NCBI GenBank assembly: GCA_900315455.1
Contig: OMZE01000041.1
Location: 1 to 59,825 of the forward strand
Source: an uncultured Prevotellaceae bacterium
GTDB lineage: Bacteria; Bacteroidota; Bacteroidia; Bacteroidales; Bacteroidaceae
Reading direction: 5' to 3'
DNA: 59,825 bases
The position numbers and the translations under genes were made by a program. Shown piece after piece: positions 7,609 to 16,992 of this stretch. The stretch's first letter is position 1. Every line of letters starts with the position of its first letter. A model generated the notes under the pieces. That model worked only from the letters and a program-made list of their open reading frames with translations, did not search any database and had not been told where the DNA came from.

Positions 7609-8712
7609 TTACTTCACATACACGATGGCAAGGCGGTTGGATGTCGTGCCCTGCACGCCCTTGCCCACAGCCTCGTCGACAACGACGCCACGGTCGCGGA
7701 GATAGTCGGCCACGGCATTAGCACGGGCTTGCGACAAGCGCTGGTTGAGTTCGGGGTCACCCTCTGGCGAGGCTGTTCCCACTATCTGTACGTGCGAACC
7801 TGCCTTCACGCTGTTGAGCGCAGTCTGGGCCTCGGCGGTGAGCACCGACTTGCCCTGTGCGAAGGTCACGAAGACGAGGTTCTCCACCTTCACTTCCCTG
7901 CCTGCCACGGGCACTTCCTTCACCACTTCTTTCACCACTTCTCTCACCACTTCTTTGGGCTTCTGTGCCAGTTCGGCGCGCAGACTGTTGATGATGCCGT
8001 TCAGGCGGTCAATCTCAGCATTGTCGGGACCCACAATCTTGAAGTTGTGCGTGCCATTGGAGTTGCCGAACTTATACGCGAAGCCTGCACTCACCTGGAA
8101 TGCGGAGTTGTTGACATTATATTGGGGCTGCTGGCTGTCGTACGTTGCCTTGTAGGCAGGCTGGATGCCCGGCTGGTTGCAGGTAGCCAGGAAGGCCCAG
8201 GTGAACGACGGTTCGATGATGAACTGCCACTGCTTGTCGCTGCCGAAATTGAAGGTGAGGTCGACGCCTGCCTTTGAGGTCATCTTGTTGGTTGGCTCAT
8301 ACATGTCGTGGTCGGAGCAGAACAGGTGCCCCCATCCCAGTCCGTAGAAGCCTACGACCTCGAAGCAACGGGGCTGGCCCTTGTATCCGCCAAACCAGTT
8401 GGTGAAGTTCAGCGTTCCCAACAGCGACACATTGGTGGCACGGACAATCGTACCGGTAGAAACGTAGGGCTTGTTCGACAAGTATGCTGTACCGTCGACG
8501 GCAAGACCGAAGACCGGTGTGAACCACCTGCCGATACGCAGGCCGACAGTGGGGTCAAGGTTATTGCACCATTTCACTCCTGTGGTCTTTACAGCCACAC
8601 CACCGTTGATGCCAACATAAAAGTTATCATAATTCTTGCTCTCTTCCACGGTCTGTGCCGATACCGTGAATGCCATGAGAGCGGCGGCAAAAAACAAAAA
8701 AATTCTTTTCAT
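7609..8712 (-). CDS. OmpA-family outer-membrane protein
   Basis: A 367-residue outer-membrane protein that should anchor the envelope to peptidoglycan. The order is: signal peptide (1-19, ending VSAQ), an N-terminal beta-barrel region (about 20-225) with YDNFYVGINGGV, a short coiled-coil/linker with repeated VVREVVKEVVKEV (about 235-270), and a C-terminal OmpA domain (about 272-367) with GTASPEGDPELNQRLSQARA, the peptidoglycan-binding signature. I chose the ATG at 8712 because it starts the signal peptide; an upstream in-frame ATG at 8805 would add 31 residues with no signal character and would precede the promoter at 8803-8834. Confidence 0.9.
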   Translation of the reverse strand: MKRIFLFFAAALMAFTVSAQTVEESKNYDNFYVGINGGVAVKTTGVKWCNNLDPTVGLRIGRWFTPVFGLAVDGTAYLSNKPYVSTGTIVRATNVSLLGTLNFTNWFGGYKGQPRCFEVVGFYGLGWGHLFCSDHDMYEPTNKMTSKAGVDLTFNFGSDKQWQFIIEPSFTWAFLATCNQPGIQPAYKATYDSQQPQYNVNNSAFQVSAGFAYKFGNSNGTHNFKIVGPDNAEIDRLNGIINSLRAELAQKPKEVVREVVKEVVKEVPVAGREVKVENLVFVTFAQGKSVLTAEAQTALNSVKAGSHVQIVGTASPEGDPELNQRLSQARANAVADYLRDRGVVVDEAVGKGVQGTTSNRLAIVYVK

Positions 8713-8802
8713 CGTATGATTTGTTGTTATGGTGGGGCGGAAATCCCACGAATAGGTTATACATGTAAGGCCGCTGGCCGTCAATTGAATGGATAGTTGG
8801 TG

Positions 8803-8834
8803 CAAATTAAGGAAAAAAACTTGATTAAAACAAA
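8803..8834 (-). promoter_or_regulatory. Promoter of the OmpA-family gene
   Basis: On the minus strand, TTTG (complement of 8831-8834), 20 nt, then TTAATTTG (complement of 8803-8810), one base off TAnnTTTG. It implies an untranslated leader of about 85 nt and supports the start at 8712. Confidence 0.55.
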
Positions 8835-8905
8835 CTTTATGCGCTAAAAATATAAGATGACAATGCGATTTGTATGTTTTTACCGTCAGAATGGTTTATG
8901 TATCA

Positions 8906-9703
8906 TTATCTCACCACTGTCTTCTGCCCATCAATAATGTAAACGCCAGGGCTCAAGTCGTGTTCTTTCATCCTCATGCCTTGCAGGGTGAAGACCCCCA
9001 GAACTTTAGGATTATCCTCCGAAGGGATGGTATGGATATTACTGAAAACAGGGGTAGGAATATCCTCCTCAAAAATCACCACGCCATTCCGCGTGAACTT
9101 GGTGAGTTTCAATTGATGGGGGGTTCTTTGCCTGATTACTCCCGACCGCTTAATCAAACCGCAAAAGTCTTGTCCGATGGTTCTGATAATCCTATATGGT
9201 ACCAAATTAATAGTATCCGTAAGACAGTCATAAGTGTTGCCGTCGAGAAGCGTAACTTGAATCAAGTCAAAAGAACTTAAGTCAAAGTCATTTCTGTTGA
9301 CCCAGAAATGGTCTGGCAGGTTTTCCCAATTGAAATCATAGATGGGAATCGATTCTTCTTCTTCATATAATCTACAATCCCGGAAATAGACACGGCCATC
9401 TTGCTCGCGTATAAAACAGGTGTCCTTGGTGCCTACTGTGGATGAATCATAAACATCCTCTGTTCTCACTCGTTCTATGGTCTTATACTGGATATCAGAT
9501 ATCACAGTGTCGCCAATAACTTCGCTTTTCACACGATAAAAATCTCTCGGAAGTTGCAATTCTCTTCCTACATATATTACGAATGCCTCTTCCCATGTCG
9601 TACCGATGGGATAACATTCCATAGGTTCATCCTGTGAGAAAGAGTTCATCGGATACATCAGGGCTATAAACAACATCGCAAGGATAAAAATATTGGTTTT
9701 CAT
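8906..9703 (-). CDS. Secreted protein with C-terminal sorting-like domain
   Basis: A 265-residue exported protein of unknown role. A signal peptide (1-23, ending SFSQ) is followed by an acidic beta-rich body with several Cys (CYPIG, TCFIRE, FRDCRL, TYDCLT, FCGLIK) that could form disulfides. The end, VLGVFTLQGMRMKEHDLSPGVYIIDGQKTVVR-like (about residues 233-265), resembles the type A C-terminal sorting domains of the type IX secretion system, with the typical GVYII(xx)G and basic last residues. Surface export by T9SS is therefore inferred. It lies downstream of an AT-rich gap and is divergent from cobU. Confidence 0.7.
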   Translation of the reverse strand: MKTNIFILAMLFIALMYPMNSFSQDEPMECYPIGTTWEEAFVIYVGRELQLPRDFYRVKSEVIGDTVISDIQYKTIERVRTEDVYDSSTVGTKDTCFIREQDGRVYFRDCRLYEEEESIPIYDFNWENLPDHFWVNRNDFDLSSFDLIQVTLLDGNTYDCLTDTINLVPYRIIRTIGQDFCGLIKRSGVIRQRTPHQLKLTKFTRNGVVIFEEDIPTPVFSNIHTIPSEDNPKVLGVFTLQGMRMKEHDLSPGVYIIDGQKTVVR

Positions 9704-9973
9704 ATACTATAGAAATTATAATTATCTTATATACAACTTGATATTAGTGGTTTTGCCATCCTTGATGGCTTGAAAGCCAAGTCTTTCTTTTCTTACTCAG
9801 GAGATTAACCTCATGTCGTGACAAAAATAGGAAAAAACAAATTACAAAACAAAGAAAGGAGCTATTATTTTGCTTTACTACACCATTTTATTTTTATCTC
9901 AAGTTTCGCTACTCCAAAATTTGGTTTTTCACCCGCCTTGCACTGACATTGCCGCCTTGCGGTGATGGTAGGC
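9704..9973. other. Intergenic AT-rich region
   Basis: No gene is seen. GGCTTGAAAGCC forms a small palindrome near 9771. From about 9895 it grades into degenerate copies of the promoter-bearing repeat described for 9974-10127. Confidence 0.5.
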
Positions 9974-10127
9974 TGCGGAAAAGCAAAATAATCTTCGATT
10001 CTTTTGGCTTTTCTCTCACTTTGCACTGACTTTGCCACTTTGTAGCAAAGGTAGGATTCACCTCGGCAATGGAAACAAAAATCGATTTTTGTTTCGCATT
10101 GCACTCGGTTTTCACTACCTTTGCAAC
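9974..10127 (+). promoter_or_regulatory. Two promoter-bearing repeats upstream of cobU
   Basis: Unit one (9974-10055) shares AAAGCAAAATAATCTTCGATT with the lptB array and has TTTG (10003-10006), 20 nt, TGACTTTG (10027-10034). Unit two (10058-10127) has GGAAACAAAAATCGATTTTT, TTTG (10088-10091), 24 nt, and a perfect TACCTTTG (10116-10123). The last box ends only 4 nt before the cobU start codon, so the transcript is probably leaderless. Confidence 0.7.
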
Positions 10128-10655
10128 ATGAAAAGAATCATCTTGATAACTGGCGGTCAGCGCTCGGGCAAGAGCAGTCATGCCGAGGAAATGGCACTTC
10201 AACTGAGCGACCATCCCGTCTACATTGCCACGGCAAAGGTGTGGGATGAGGAGTTCAGAGAGCGTGTCGAGCGTCACCGCTGCAGGCGAGGACCATGCTG
10301 GACCAACATCGAGGAGGAGCGCTACCTGAGCCGCCACGACGTCAGTGGCAGGGTGGTACTCATCGACTGCGTCACGCTCTGGCTCACCAATTTCTTCTTT
10401 GCCTCACGAGAGAAGGAGGTGAGCACCGACGAACTGCTTGCCGAGGCGAAAGAGGAGTTCGACCGCTTCACTTCACAGGATGCCACGTTCATCTTCGTCA
10501 CCAACGAGATAGGCTCTGGCGGGGTGAGCGACAACGCCCTCCAACGGCGTTTCACCGACCTGCAAGGGTGGATGAACCAATACATCGCCTCGCGTGCCGA
10601 CACCGTGGTGCTGATGGTGAGCGGCATACCCGTCAACATCAAATCCCGACTATGA
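10128..10655 (+). CDS. cobU: Adenosylcobinamide kinase/guanylyltransferase CobU
   Basis: Bifunctional enzyme of the cobalamin nucleotide-loop pathway: phosphorylates adenosylcobinamide, then transfers GMP to give adenosylcobinamide-GDP. 175 residues, the usual CobU size. P-loop GGQRSGKSS at residues 7-15; the guanylylated-His region (RVERHRCRRG) near 45-52; and the conserved VTNEIGSGGV...RRFTDLQGWMNQ block near 120-150. Start at ATG 10128 gives the canonical MKRIILITGG; upstream in-frame ATGs lie inside the repeat. It overlaps cobT by 4 nt (ATGA), marking the operon cobU-cobT-cobS-cobC. Confidence 0.95.
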   Translation: MKRIILITGGQRSGKSSHAEEMALQLSDHPVYIATAKVWDEEFRERVERHRCRRGPCWTNIEEERYLSRHDVSGRVVLIDCVTLWLTNFFFASREKEVSTDELLAEAKEEFDRFTSQDATFIFVTNEIGSGGVSDNALQRRFTDLQGWMNQYIASRADTVVLMVSGIPVNIKSRL

Positions 10656-11722
10656 GAACATTCCATATACAGCAACCCGACCAACAGTTGCTGCCTGCCA
10701 TTACGCAGAAAATCGACAACCTGAACAAGCCCAAGGGGTCGCTGGGCCGACTGGAGACCCTTGCCGCCCAACTCTGCCTCATCCAGCAGACCACCTCTCC
10801 TACCCTCTCCCACCCTTGTCACCTGCTCTTCGGCGGCGACCATGGCATCGAGCGCGAAGGGGTGAGCGTGTCGCCGCGTGAGGTGACCTGGCAGCAGATG
10901 GTGAACTTCACCAAGGGTGGCGGTGGCGTGAACATGTTCTGCCGCCAGCATGGGTTCCACCTGCGCATCGTCGACATCGGGGTAGACCACGACCTCTCTG
11001 CGGTGCCCGGCATCCTCCACCGCAAGGTGGCATGTGGCACCGCCAACTTCCTCCACCAGGCTGCCATGACCGAAGCACAATACTGGCAGGCCATCGACAC
11101 CGGCGCACAGTTGGTGGACGACTGCCGGGCAGAGGGCTGCAACATCCTCTGCATCGGCGAGATGGGCATCGCCAACACCTCGCCGTCGAGCATCTGGATG
11201 AGTCTCTTCGGCAACATCCCCCTCGACGAGTGCATCGGTGTGGGAGCAGGACTCAACGACAGCGGACTGCGCCACAAACACGATGTTTTGGGCGAGGCGC
11301 TCCAGCACTTCACCCAAGCGCATCCCGAAGCCGCCAACGACCCGAACGCACCTTCTTCCGCCCGCCTCATCACACGCTATTTCGGCGGTTTCGAGATGGT
11401 GGGTGCCATCGGGGCGATGCTGCGGGCAGCAGAGCACGGCATGGCGGTGATGGTCGACGGCTTCATCATGACGGCGTGTATGCTCGCTGCCTCACGCCTC
11501 TATCCCGACGTGCTCCACTATGCCATCTTCGGACATTGCGGCGACGAGAGCGGACACCGCCGGATGCTCAATCTGATGGATGCCCGTCCGCTCCTGCAAC
11601 TGGGTCTGCGCCTGGGCGAGGGCACCGGTGCCCTCTGCGCCTTCCCCATCATCGAGAGTGCCGTGAGAATGGTCAACGAGATGAACAACTTCGATAATGC
11701 GCATATCACGAAATATTTCTAA
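10652..11722 (+). CDS. cobT: Nicotinate-nucleotide:dimethylbenzimidazole phosphoribosyltransferase CobT
   Basis: Activates the lower-ligand base by moving phosphoribose from nicotinate mononucleotide, giving alpha-ribazole phosphate for cobalamin. 356 residues, normal for CobT. Visible signatures: NKPKGSLGRLE (25-35), GGDHGIEREGVS (61-72), the glycine stretch KGGGGVN, GEMGIANTS (about 166-174), and GHCGDESGH followed by GEGTGAL containing the general-base Glu. Start ATG 10652 overlaps the cobU stop. Its last codons (ITKYF, stop 11722) fall inside the first unit of a 31-bp tandem repeat that runs on into cobS. Confidence 0.95.
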   Translation: MRTFHIQQPDQQLLPAITQKIDNLNKPKGSLGRLETLAAQLCLIQQTTSPTLSHPCHLLFGGDHGIEREGVSVSPREVTWQQMVNFTKGGGGVNMFCRQHGFHLRIVDIGVDHDLSAVPGILHRKVACGTANFLHQAAMTEAQYWQAIDTGAQLVDDCRAEGCNILCIGEMGIANTSPSSIWMSLFGNIPLDECIGVGAGLNDSGLRHKHDVLGEALQHFTQAHPEAANDPNAPSSARLITRYFGGFEMVGAIGAMLRAAEHGMAVMVDGFIMTACMLAASRLYPDVLHYAIFGHCGDESGHRRMLNLMDARPLLQLGLRLGEGTGALCAFPIIESAVRMVNEMNNFDNAHITKYF

Positions 11723-11820
11723 ACGTCATGCGAATTTCACGAAATACTTCTAAACGTCATGCGAATTTCACGAAATACTTCTAAACGTCATGCGAATTTC
11801 ACGAAACACCTCTAAGTGGT
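11697..11820 (+). repeat. 31-bp tandem repeat, four units, across the cobT/cobS junction
   Basis: Units start at 11697, 11728, 11759 and 11790, each opening with ATGCG and containing TTTCACGAAATACTTCTAA-like sequence. Unit 1 is the end of cobT, unit 4 is the start of cobS, units 2 and 3 are nearly identical to each other. Every unit has an ATG, but only the one at 11790 opens the cobS frame. The tract looks like a duplication of an ancestral overlapping cobT-stop/cobS-start junction. Confidence 0.9.
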
Positions 11821-12590
11821 ACCAGAACCTGTGGGCAGCGCTGATATTCTTCACCCGCCTGCCGTTCTGGAGAGTCTACCAACCCCCGAAAGAAAGTTAC
11901 CGGGCTGTGGTGGAGTTCTGGCCCCTCACAGGCTGGCTCACCGGCGGTGTGATGGCTGCCATCCTCTATTTCGCACCCGCCCTCTTCCCCTACCCCCTCG
12001 TGGTGGCTCTCGCCATCCTCGCAAGGGTGCTGATGACCGGAGCGTTGCACGAAGACGGCCTCGCCGATTTCTGCGACGGGTTTGGTGGCGGCAACGACCG
12101 CGACAGCATCCTCCGCATCATGAAAGACTCGCACATCGGCACCTACGGTGTGCTGGGACTGGTGCTGTATTTCCTCCTGCTCTTCCTCGCCCTGTCCAAC
12201 CTTCCTCCCACCACGGCAGCCCTCACCGTACTGGCAGCCGACCCTTTCTCGAAGATGCTCGCGGGTCAGGTGGTGCAGATGATGCCCTACGCACGTACCG
12301 AGGCAGAGGCAAAGAACAGGGTAGTATACCGCAAAGTGAACGTGGCAGGGAGCATCGGCCTGGCATTCCAGGGACTGCTGCCCATTCTTCCGCTGCTGTT
12401 CTTCTCTGATGTGCTCACCGCCAAGTGGCATCTCGTGGTATTCGTGCCGTGCCTGGTGATGTACTTCCTCTACCTGAAAATCTGGAACAAGTTGCGGGGC
12501 TACACCGGCGACTGCTGCGGTGCGATGTTCCTCCTCGTAGAACTGTGTGTCTATCTCGTGGTCTGCGCTATTGTATTGAGGGCGAGTTAA
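11790..12590 (+). CDS. cobS: Adenosylcobinamide-GDP ribazoletransferase CobS
   Basis: Integral membrane cobalamin synthase joining adenosylcobinamide-GDP with alpha-ribazole (phosphate). 266 residues with several hydrophobic helices. The diagnostic block ALHEDGLADFCDGFGGGNDRD (about residues 89-110) carries the acidic metal-binding residues, followed by ILRIMKDSHIGTYGVLGLV. The end (LRGYTGDCCGA, about 234-244) is also typical. The N-terminus MRISRNTSKWYQ comes from the tandem repeat and is probably not conserved; the family-like part starts at about LWAALIFFTRLP. The gap from cobT is 67 nt, all repeat. Confidence 0.95.
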   Translation: MRISRNTSKWYQNLWAALIFFTRLPFWRVYQPPKESYRAVVEFWPLTGWLTGGVMAAILYFAPALFPYPLVVALAILARVLMTGALHEDGLADFCDGFGGGNDRDSILRIMKDSHIGTYGVLGLVLYFLLLFLALSNLPPTTAALTVLAADPFSKMLAGQVVQMMPYARTEAEAKNRVVYRKVNVAGSIGLAFQGLLPILPLLFFSDVLTAKWHLVVFVPCLVMYFLYLKIWNKLRGYTGDCCGAMFLLVELCVYLVVCAIVLRAS

Positions 12591-12620
12591 AAGATCATTA
12601 CTCCCTACAATCAAGCGAAA

Positions 12621-12648
12621 CTTAAACCTTAAACCTCAAACCTCAAAT
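12621..12648 (+). repeat. Heptamer repeat abutting the cobC start
   Basis: Four heptamers CTTAAAC, CTTAAAC, CTCAAAC, CTCAAAT stand immediately before ATG 12649. An inverted relative (TTTGAGG TTTGAGG TTTAAGG) lies at about 58613-58641. Confidence 0.75.
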
Positions 12649-13179
12649 ATGCAAATAACCATGATACGACATACTAGCGTGGCGGTGCCCAAAGGCACGT
12701 GCTATGGATGGAGCGACGTGGCGGTAGCCGACACCTTCGAGGAGGAGGCGGCGCATACCCTTTCGCTCCTTGAGGGTAAGGTCTTCGACCAAGTATACTC
12801 TTCGCCGCTCTCCCGTGCGCGGAAATTGGCTGCCTACTGTGGCTATCCCGACGCTGTCGTCGACGACCGTCTGAAGGAGATGAACATGGGCGAATGGGAG
12901 ATGCAGCGCTATGACGAGATTACCGACCCCGCCCTGCAACGGTGGTATGCCGACTACATGCACCTGCCTGCCACCGGCGGCGAGAGTTTCCCGATGCTCC
13001 ATGCCCGTGTGACGGCATTTCTCGACGAACTGCGCCAACAGCCTTTTCGCCAGGTGGCAGTATTCGCTCATGGCGGTGTCATCGTGAGTGCGGGTATCTA
13101 TGCCGGACTTTTCGGCGAGGAGAACGCCTTCTCACACTCCGTTCCCTACGGCGGCATATTGGAGGTAGAGGTTTTTTAG
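12649..13179 (+). CDS. cobC: Alpha-ribazole phosphatase-like histidine phosphatase CobC
   Basis: Histidine phosphatase superfamily member of 176 residues. The catalytic RH motif is Arg7-His8 (MIRHTSV), with YGWSDVAV, SSPLSRAR and the second catalytic His in FAHGGVI (about residue 141). Placement as last gene of cobU-cobT-cobS supports dephosphorylation of alpha-ribazole phosphate or cobalamin phosphate; by sequence alone it could be a general phosphoglycerate mutase-like phosphatase. A GAATAGAA/TTCTATTC hairpin overlaps its stop codon (13179-13197). The CRISPR array begins 68 bp downstream. Confidence 0.88.
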   Translation: MQITMIRHTSVAVPKGTCYGWSDVAVADTFEEEAAHTLSLLEGKVFDQVYSSPLSRARKLAAYCGYPDAVVDDRLKEMNMGEWEMQRYDEITDPALQRWYADYMHLPATGGESFPMLHARVTAFLDELRQQPFRQVAVFAHGGVIVSAGIYAGLFGEENAFSHSVPYGGILEVEVF

Positions 13180-13247
13180 AATAGAATCGTTCTATTCCAA
13201 AAGAGTCCTCGATTTCTCTCGACAACTGTTCTCTACTAATGACATGT

Positions 13248-16200
13248 TGTTCAATTCTACATTAGTACGATTAGCACTCACGATGTCCTCCGCCTCGCCG
13301 CGGCTCAGGAACATTTCAATTCTACATTAGTACGATTAGCACTGCCGTGTTGCCTACTTCTTCTGATATTGGTTTTAGATTTCAATTCTACATTAGTACG
13401 ATTAGCACCGTCATTAGCACTAAAAATTTCCTCACTTTCAAAAAATTTCAATTCTACATTAGTACGATTAGCACTCTGACGAATGTGCAGCAAAGTCAGA
13501 GGGTATCACAAATTTCAATTCTACATTAGTACGATTAGCACGAATACGCCAAGAAGGTGGGCGAACTGCTCGAACATTTCAATTCTACATTAGTACGATT
13601 AGCACCTGTACTGGTGCCACGTGAGGTTCGAGCACGCCAATTTCAATTCTACATTAGTACGATTAGCACTCTCATCGGCATACTCGTTTAGCCACCAAGT
13701 AAGTTCATTTCAATTCTACATTAGTACGATTAGCACATCTCATGGACGAAGGGCATGCGTGCCCAAAACGCATTTCAATTCTACATTAGTACGATTAGCA
13801 CAGTCGAGGAAACCGAGCCAGGCGTGCTGCCATCCGATTTCAATTCTACATTAGTACGATTAGCACGCCTCCAGTTTGTCGATTTCGCGCTCGGCAAACG
13901 ACATTTCAATTCTACATTAGTACGATTAGCACGTCAGCAGCAGTGTAGGTATCGTCGATAGACACCGATTTCAATTCTACATTAGTACGATTAGCACGAT
14001 GCAAGCTGCAGGATTTAATCCTAATATGATTTTATTTCAATTCTACATTAGTACGATTAGCACTGAGCGCACGAAAACCATCTCCACCGTCTTCGTAATT
14101 TCAATTCTACATTAGTACGATTAGCACTGGCGCACTCCATGCAGAAAAAAGACTTCAACGGAATTTCAATTCTACATTAGTACGATTAGCACTATAACCA
14201 CTTCGGACTGATTATTAACTACCTCGATTTCAATTCTACATTAGTACGATTAGCACACTATATCGTTGTCAAATTCCACCTCGACTACCGCATTTCAATT
14301 CTACATTAGTACGATTAGCACCGGCGTGACAGCGCTGACGATATTCCCGTCGATGATTTCAATTCTACATTAGTACGATTAGCACGTTGATTTGGTTTCA
14401 AAGTTTAAACAAATCTATCTTGTATTTCAATTCTACATTAGTACGATTAGCACATCCGAAATTTGCAAATCACTTATTCCTGAAGTTATTTCAATTCTAC
14501 ATTAGTACGATTAGCACAATCTTACTGATGTTGCTGGTTTTCCTCTTTCTTAATTTCAATTCTACATTAGTACGATTAGCACCTGAGTTGCCGCTCGCGT
14601 CGTTGCTGCTTTCGGTTATTTCAATTCTACATTAGTACGATTAGCACTTTTTGATATAGTATCTTCTTTTCTTCGAAATCAATTTCAATTCTACATTAGT
14701 ACGATTAGCACAGCCGTCATAGTTGTTCGTGAGTGTCCTGGAATCATTTCAATTCTACATTAGTACGATTAGCACGCCGTCTCCGAGTTGAGCCACACCG
14801 GATGATATCCGATTTCAATTCTACATTAGTACGATTAGCACATAAATGACGTTAGCAAAGAAGTTGATGTTATTCTATTTCAATTCTACATTAGTACGAT
14901 TAGCACTGAATTCGGAATTACCTTCTAGGATTCCTGCTTTATTTCAATTCTACATTAGTACGATTAGCACCCAATTGAGAGTGCAAAATGGTAACGTCTG
15001 CATCGTATTTCAATTCTACATTAGTACGATTAGCACTAGATGAGAAAAACTTATTTAAACAAACTTCATTCAAATTTCAATTCTACATTAGTACGATTAG
15101 CACCCTAGCAACTCAGTTGCAACAGATTTCTCAGTAAATTTCAATTCTACATTAGTACGATTAGCACACATCCACCAACCGCTTCATGTCTGATTTGCCG
15201 TATTTCAATTCTACATTAGTACGATTAGCACTATCTTACGTATCAAAATATGTTGGCTATTACTCATTTCAATTCTACATTAGTACGATTAGCACCTATT
15301 TTCAGGCTTATAATACTGAAAGTCGTATACCATTTCAATTCTACATTAGTACGATTAGCACTGCGGTTGTGGCTGCAACGGTTAAGCGAAAATCATTTCA
15401 ATTCTACATTAGTACGATTAGCACCGGGAGGCCGTCGGCATCCTCCATGTCGGTTTGCATTTCAATTCTACATTAGTACGATTAGCACAAACTGTTTTCC
15501 AATTGTGTTGCGTCAAACTTAATATTTCAATTCTACATTAGTACGATTAGCACTTTAAAACTTTCCCGTTTTCTATTTTCTTAATCAATTTCAATTCTAC
15601 ATTAGTACGATTAGCACTATTTTTGTATGTATGTATGTTTGTTGTTTTACTGCATTTCAATTCTACATTAGTACGATTAGCACAAAAGTCAATGAGCCAC
15701 AGCCTGTTCTTGACTCAATTTCAATTCTACATTAGTACGATTAGCACTTGCCGTCTCCGAGTTGAGCCACACCGGATGATATCCGATTTCAATTCTACAT
15801 TAGTACGATTAGCACGGCAAATCGGGTAAACGACCTATTAACAAGGCTCATTTCAATTCTACATTAGTACGATTAGCACCTATGATGGCATCCTCATCCA
15901 TTGCGGTTCTTCCGCATTTCAATTCTACATTAGTACGATTAGCACGCATGATAGGCCGGTGTGCCTCCCTGGCTGCTGTCGAATTTCAATTCTACATTAG
16001 TACGATTAGCACTTTTTTAGACAATTCGTTACTCAATAACAAAGCCTATTTCAATTCTACATTAGTACGATTAGCACTGCCATCTCTTCAGCAGCCTCAA
16101 ATGGCGATGCCTCATTTCAATTCTACATTAGTACGATTAGCACTATTTACAATTACATAAAATAGTGTTGTTTGCTTTATTTCAATTCTACATTAGTACG

Positions 16201-16992
16201 ATTAGCACTATCAAAATAGTGTGCTGCATTCACTTTTTATTGTCATTTCAATTCTACATTAGTACGATTAGCACTCGAAGCGTTTTCTCGATTCCGTCTA
16301 TCCTAAATTTTTATTTCAATTCTACATTAGTACGATTAGCACTAAGGATGCCAATGACAATGAAGTTACTGATGTTGCATTTCAATTCTACATTAGTACG
16401 ATTAGCACGGCGTAAAAATCACCCTCTCCGAGGAGCAGCCATTATTTCAATTCTACATTAGTACGATTAGCACACCCTTCAGGCATCATAGCGACAACGA
16501 AGATAGGATTTCAATTCTACATTAGTACGATTAGCACTTGTCTCAAAGCCAATGTAATGACGATGCTCTAACATTTCAATTCTACATTAGTACGATTAGC
16601 ACCATCTTGTCAATGGCGGCTTTGAATGCCTTGAATTGATTTCAATTCTACATTAGTACGATTAGCACTTGCCATCGGTGCACTGACAAGGCTTGATGCG
16701 CTATTTCAATTCTACATTAGTACGATTAGCACTCTTTGATATGTCTTCACCAATGTTTATGTATTTCTATTTCAATTCTACATTAGTACGATTAGCACTT
16801 TTGTCAGGTTGTCGCGCCATCGGTCGAAGCGTATTTCAATTCTACATTAGTACGATTAGCACGAACGGAGCGGCGCGGGCAGTGGATGCGGGGCTGTTAT
16901 TTCAATTCTACATTAGTACGATTAGCACTCTGGCCGGAGATATAGACGCGCTTGCTCATGATATTTCAATTCTACATTAGTACGATTAGCAC
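13248..16992 (-). CRISPR. Type I-B CRISPR array, 58 repeats and 57 spacers
   Basis: A 30-bp repeat reads ATTTCAATTC...GATTAGCAC on the plus strand; spacers are 33-38 bp by manual count. On the minus strand the repeat starts GTGCTAATCG and ends ATTGAAAT, the usual type I-B 3' end giving an 8-nt crRNA handle, so the array is transcribed leftward from the leader next to cas2. The leftmost repeat (13248-13277) has mutated first bases, as expected for the leader-distal end; the others look identical. Spacer 24 (14776-14811) and spacer 39 (15748-15785) share 36 bp. Such a long uniform array suggests active or recently active adaptation. Confidence 0.98.

Noticed and set aside
13179-13197. GAATAGAA/TTCTATTC hairpin at the cobC stop as a terminator
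   Set aside because: No T-run follows it in either direction; it may be a structural end of the array transcript, but I cannot support that.
14557-16378. TTACTGATGTTGC shared by spacer 20 and spacer 48
   Set aside because: Only 13 bp with different flanks; not enough to claim related protospacers.
13287-16980. Open frames over the array encoding repeated FNSTLVRLA / FQFYISTIST phrases
   Set aside because: They are translations of the CRISPR repeat in two frames; not proteins.
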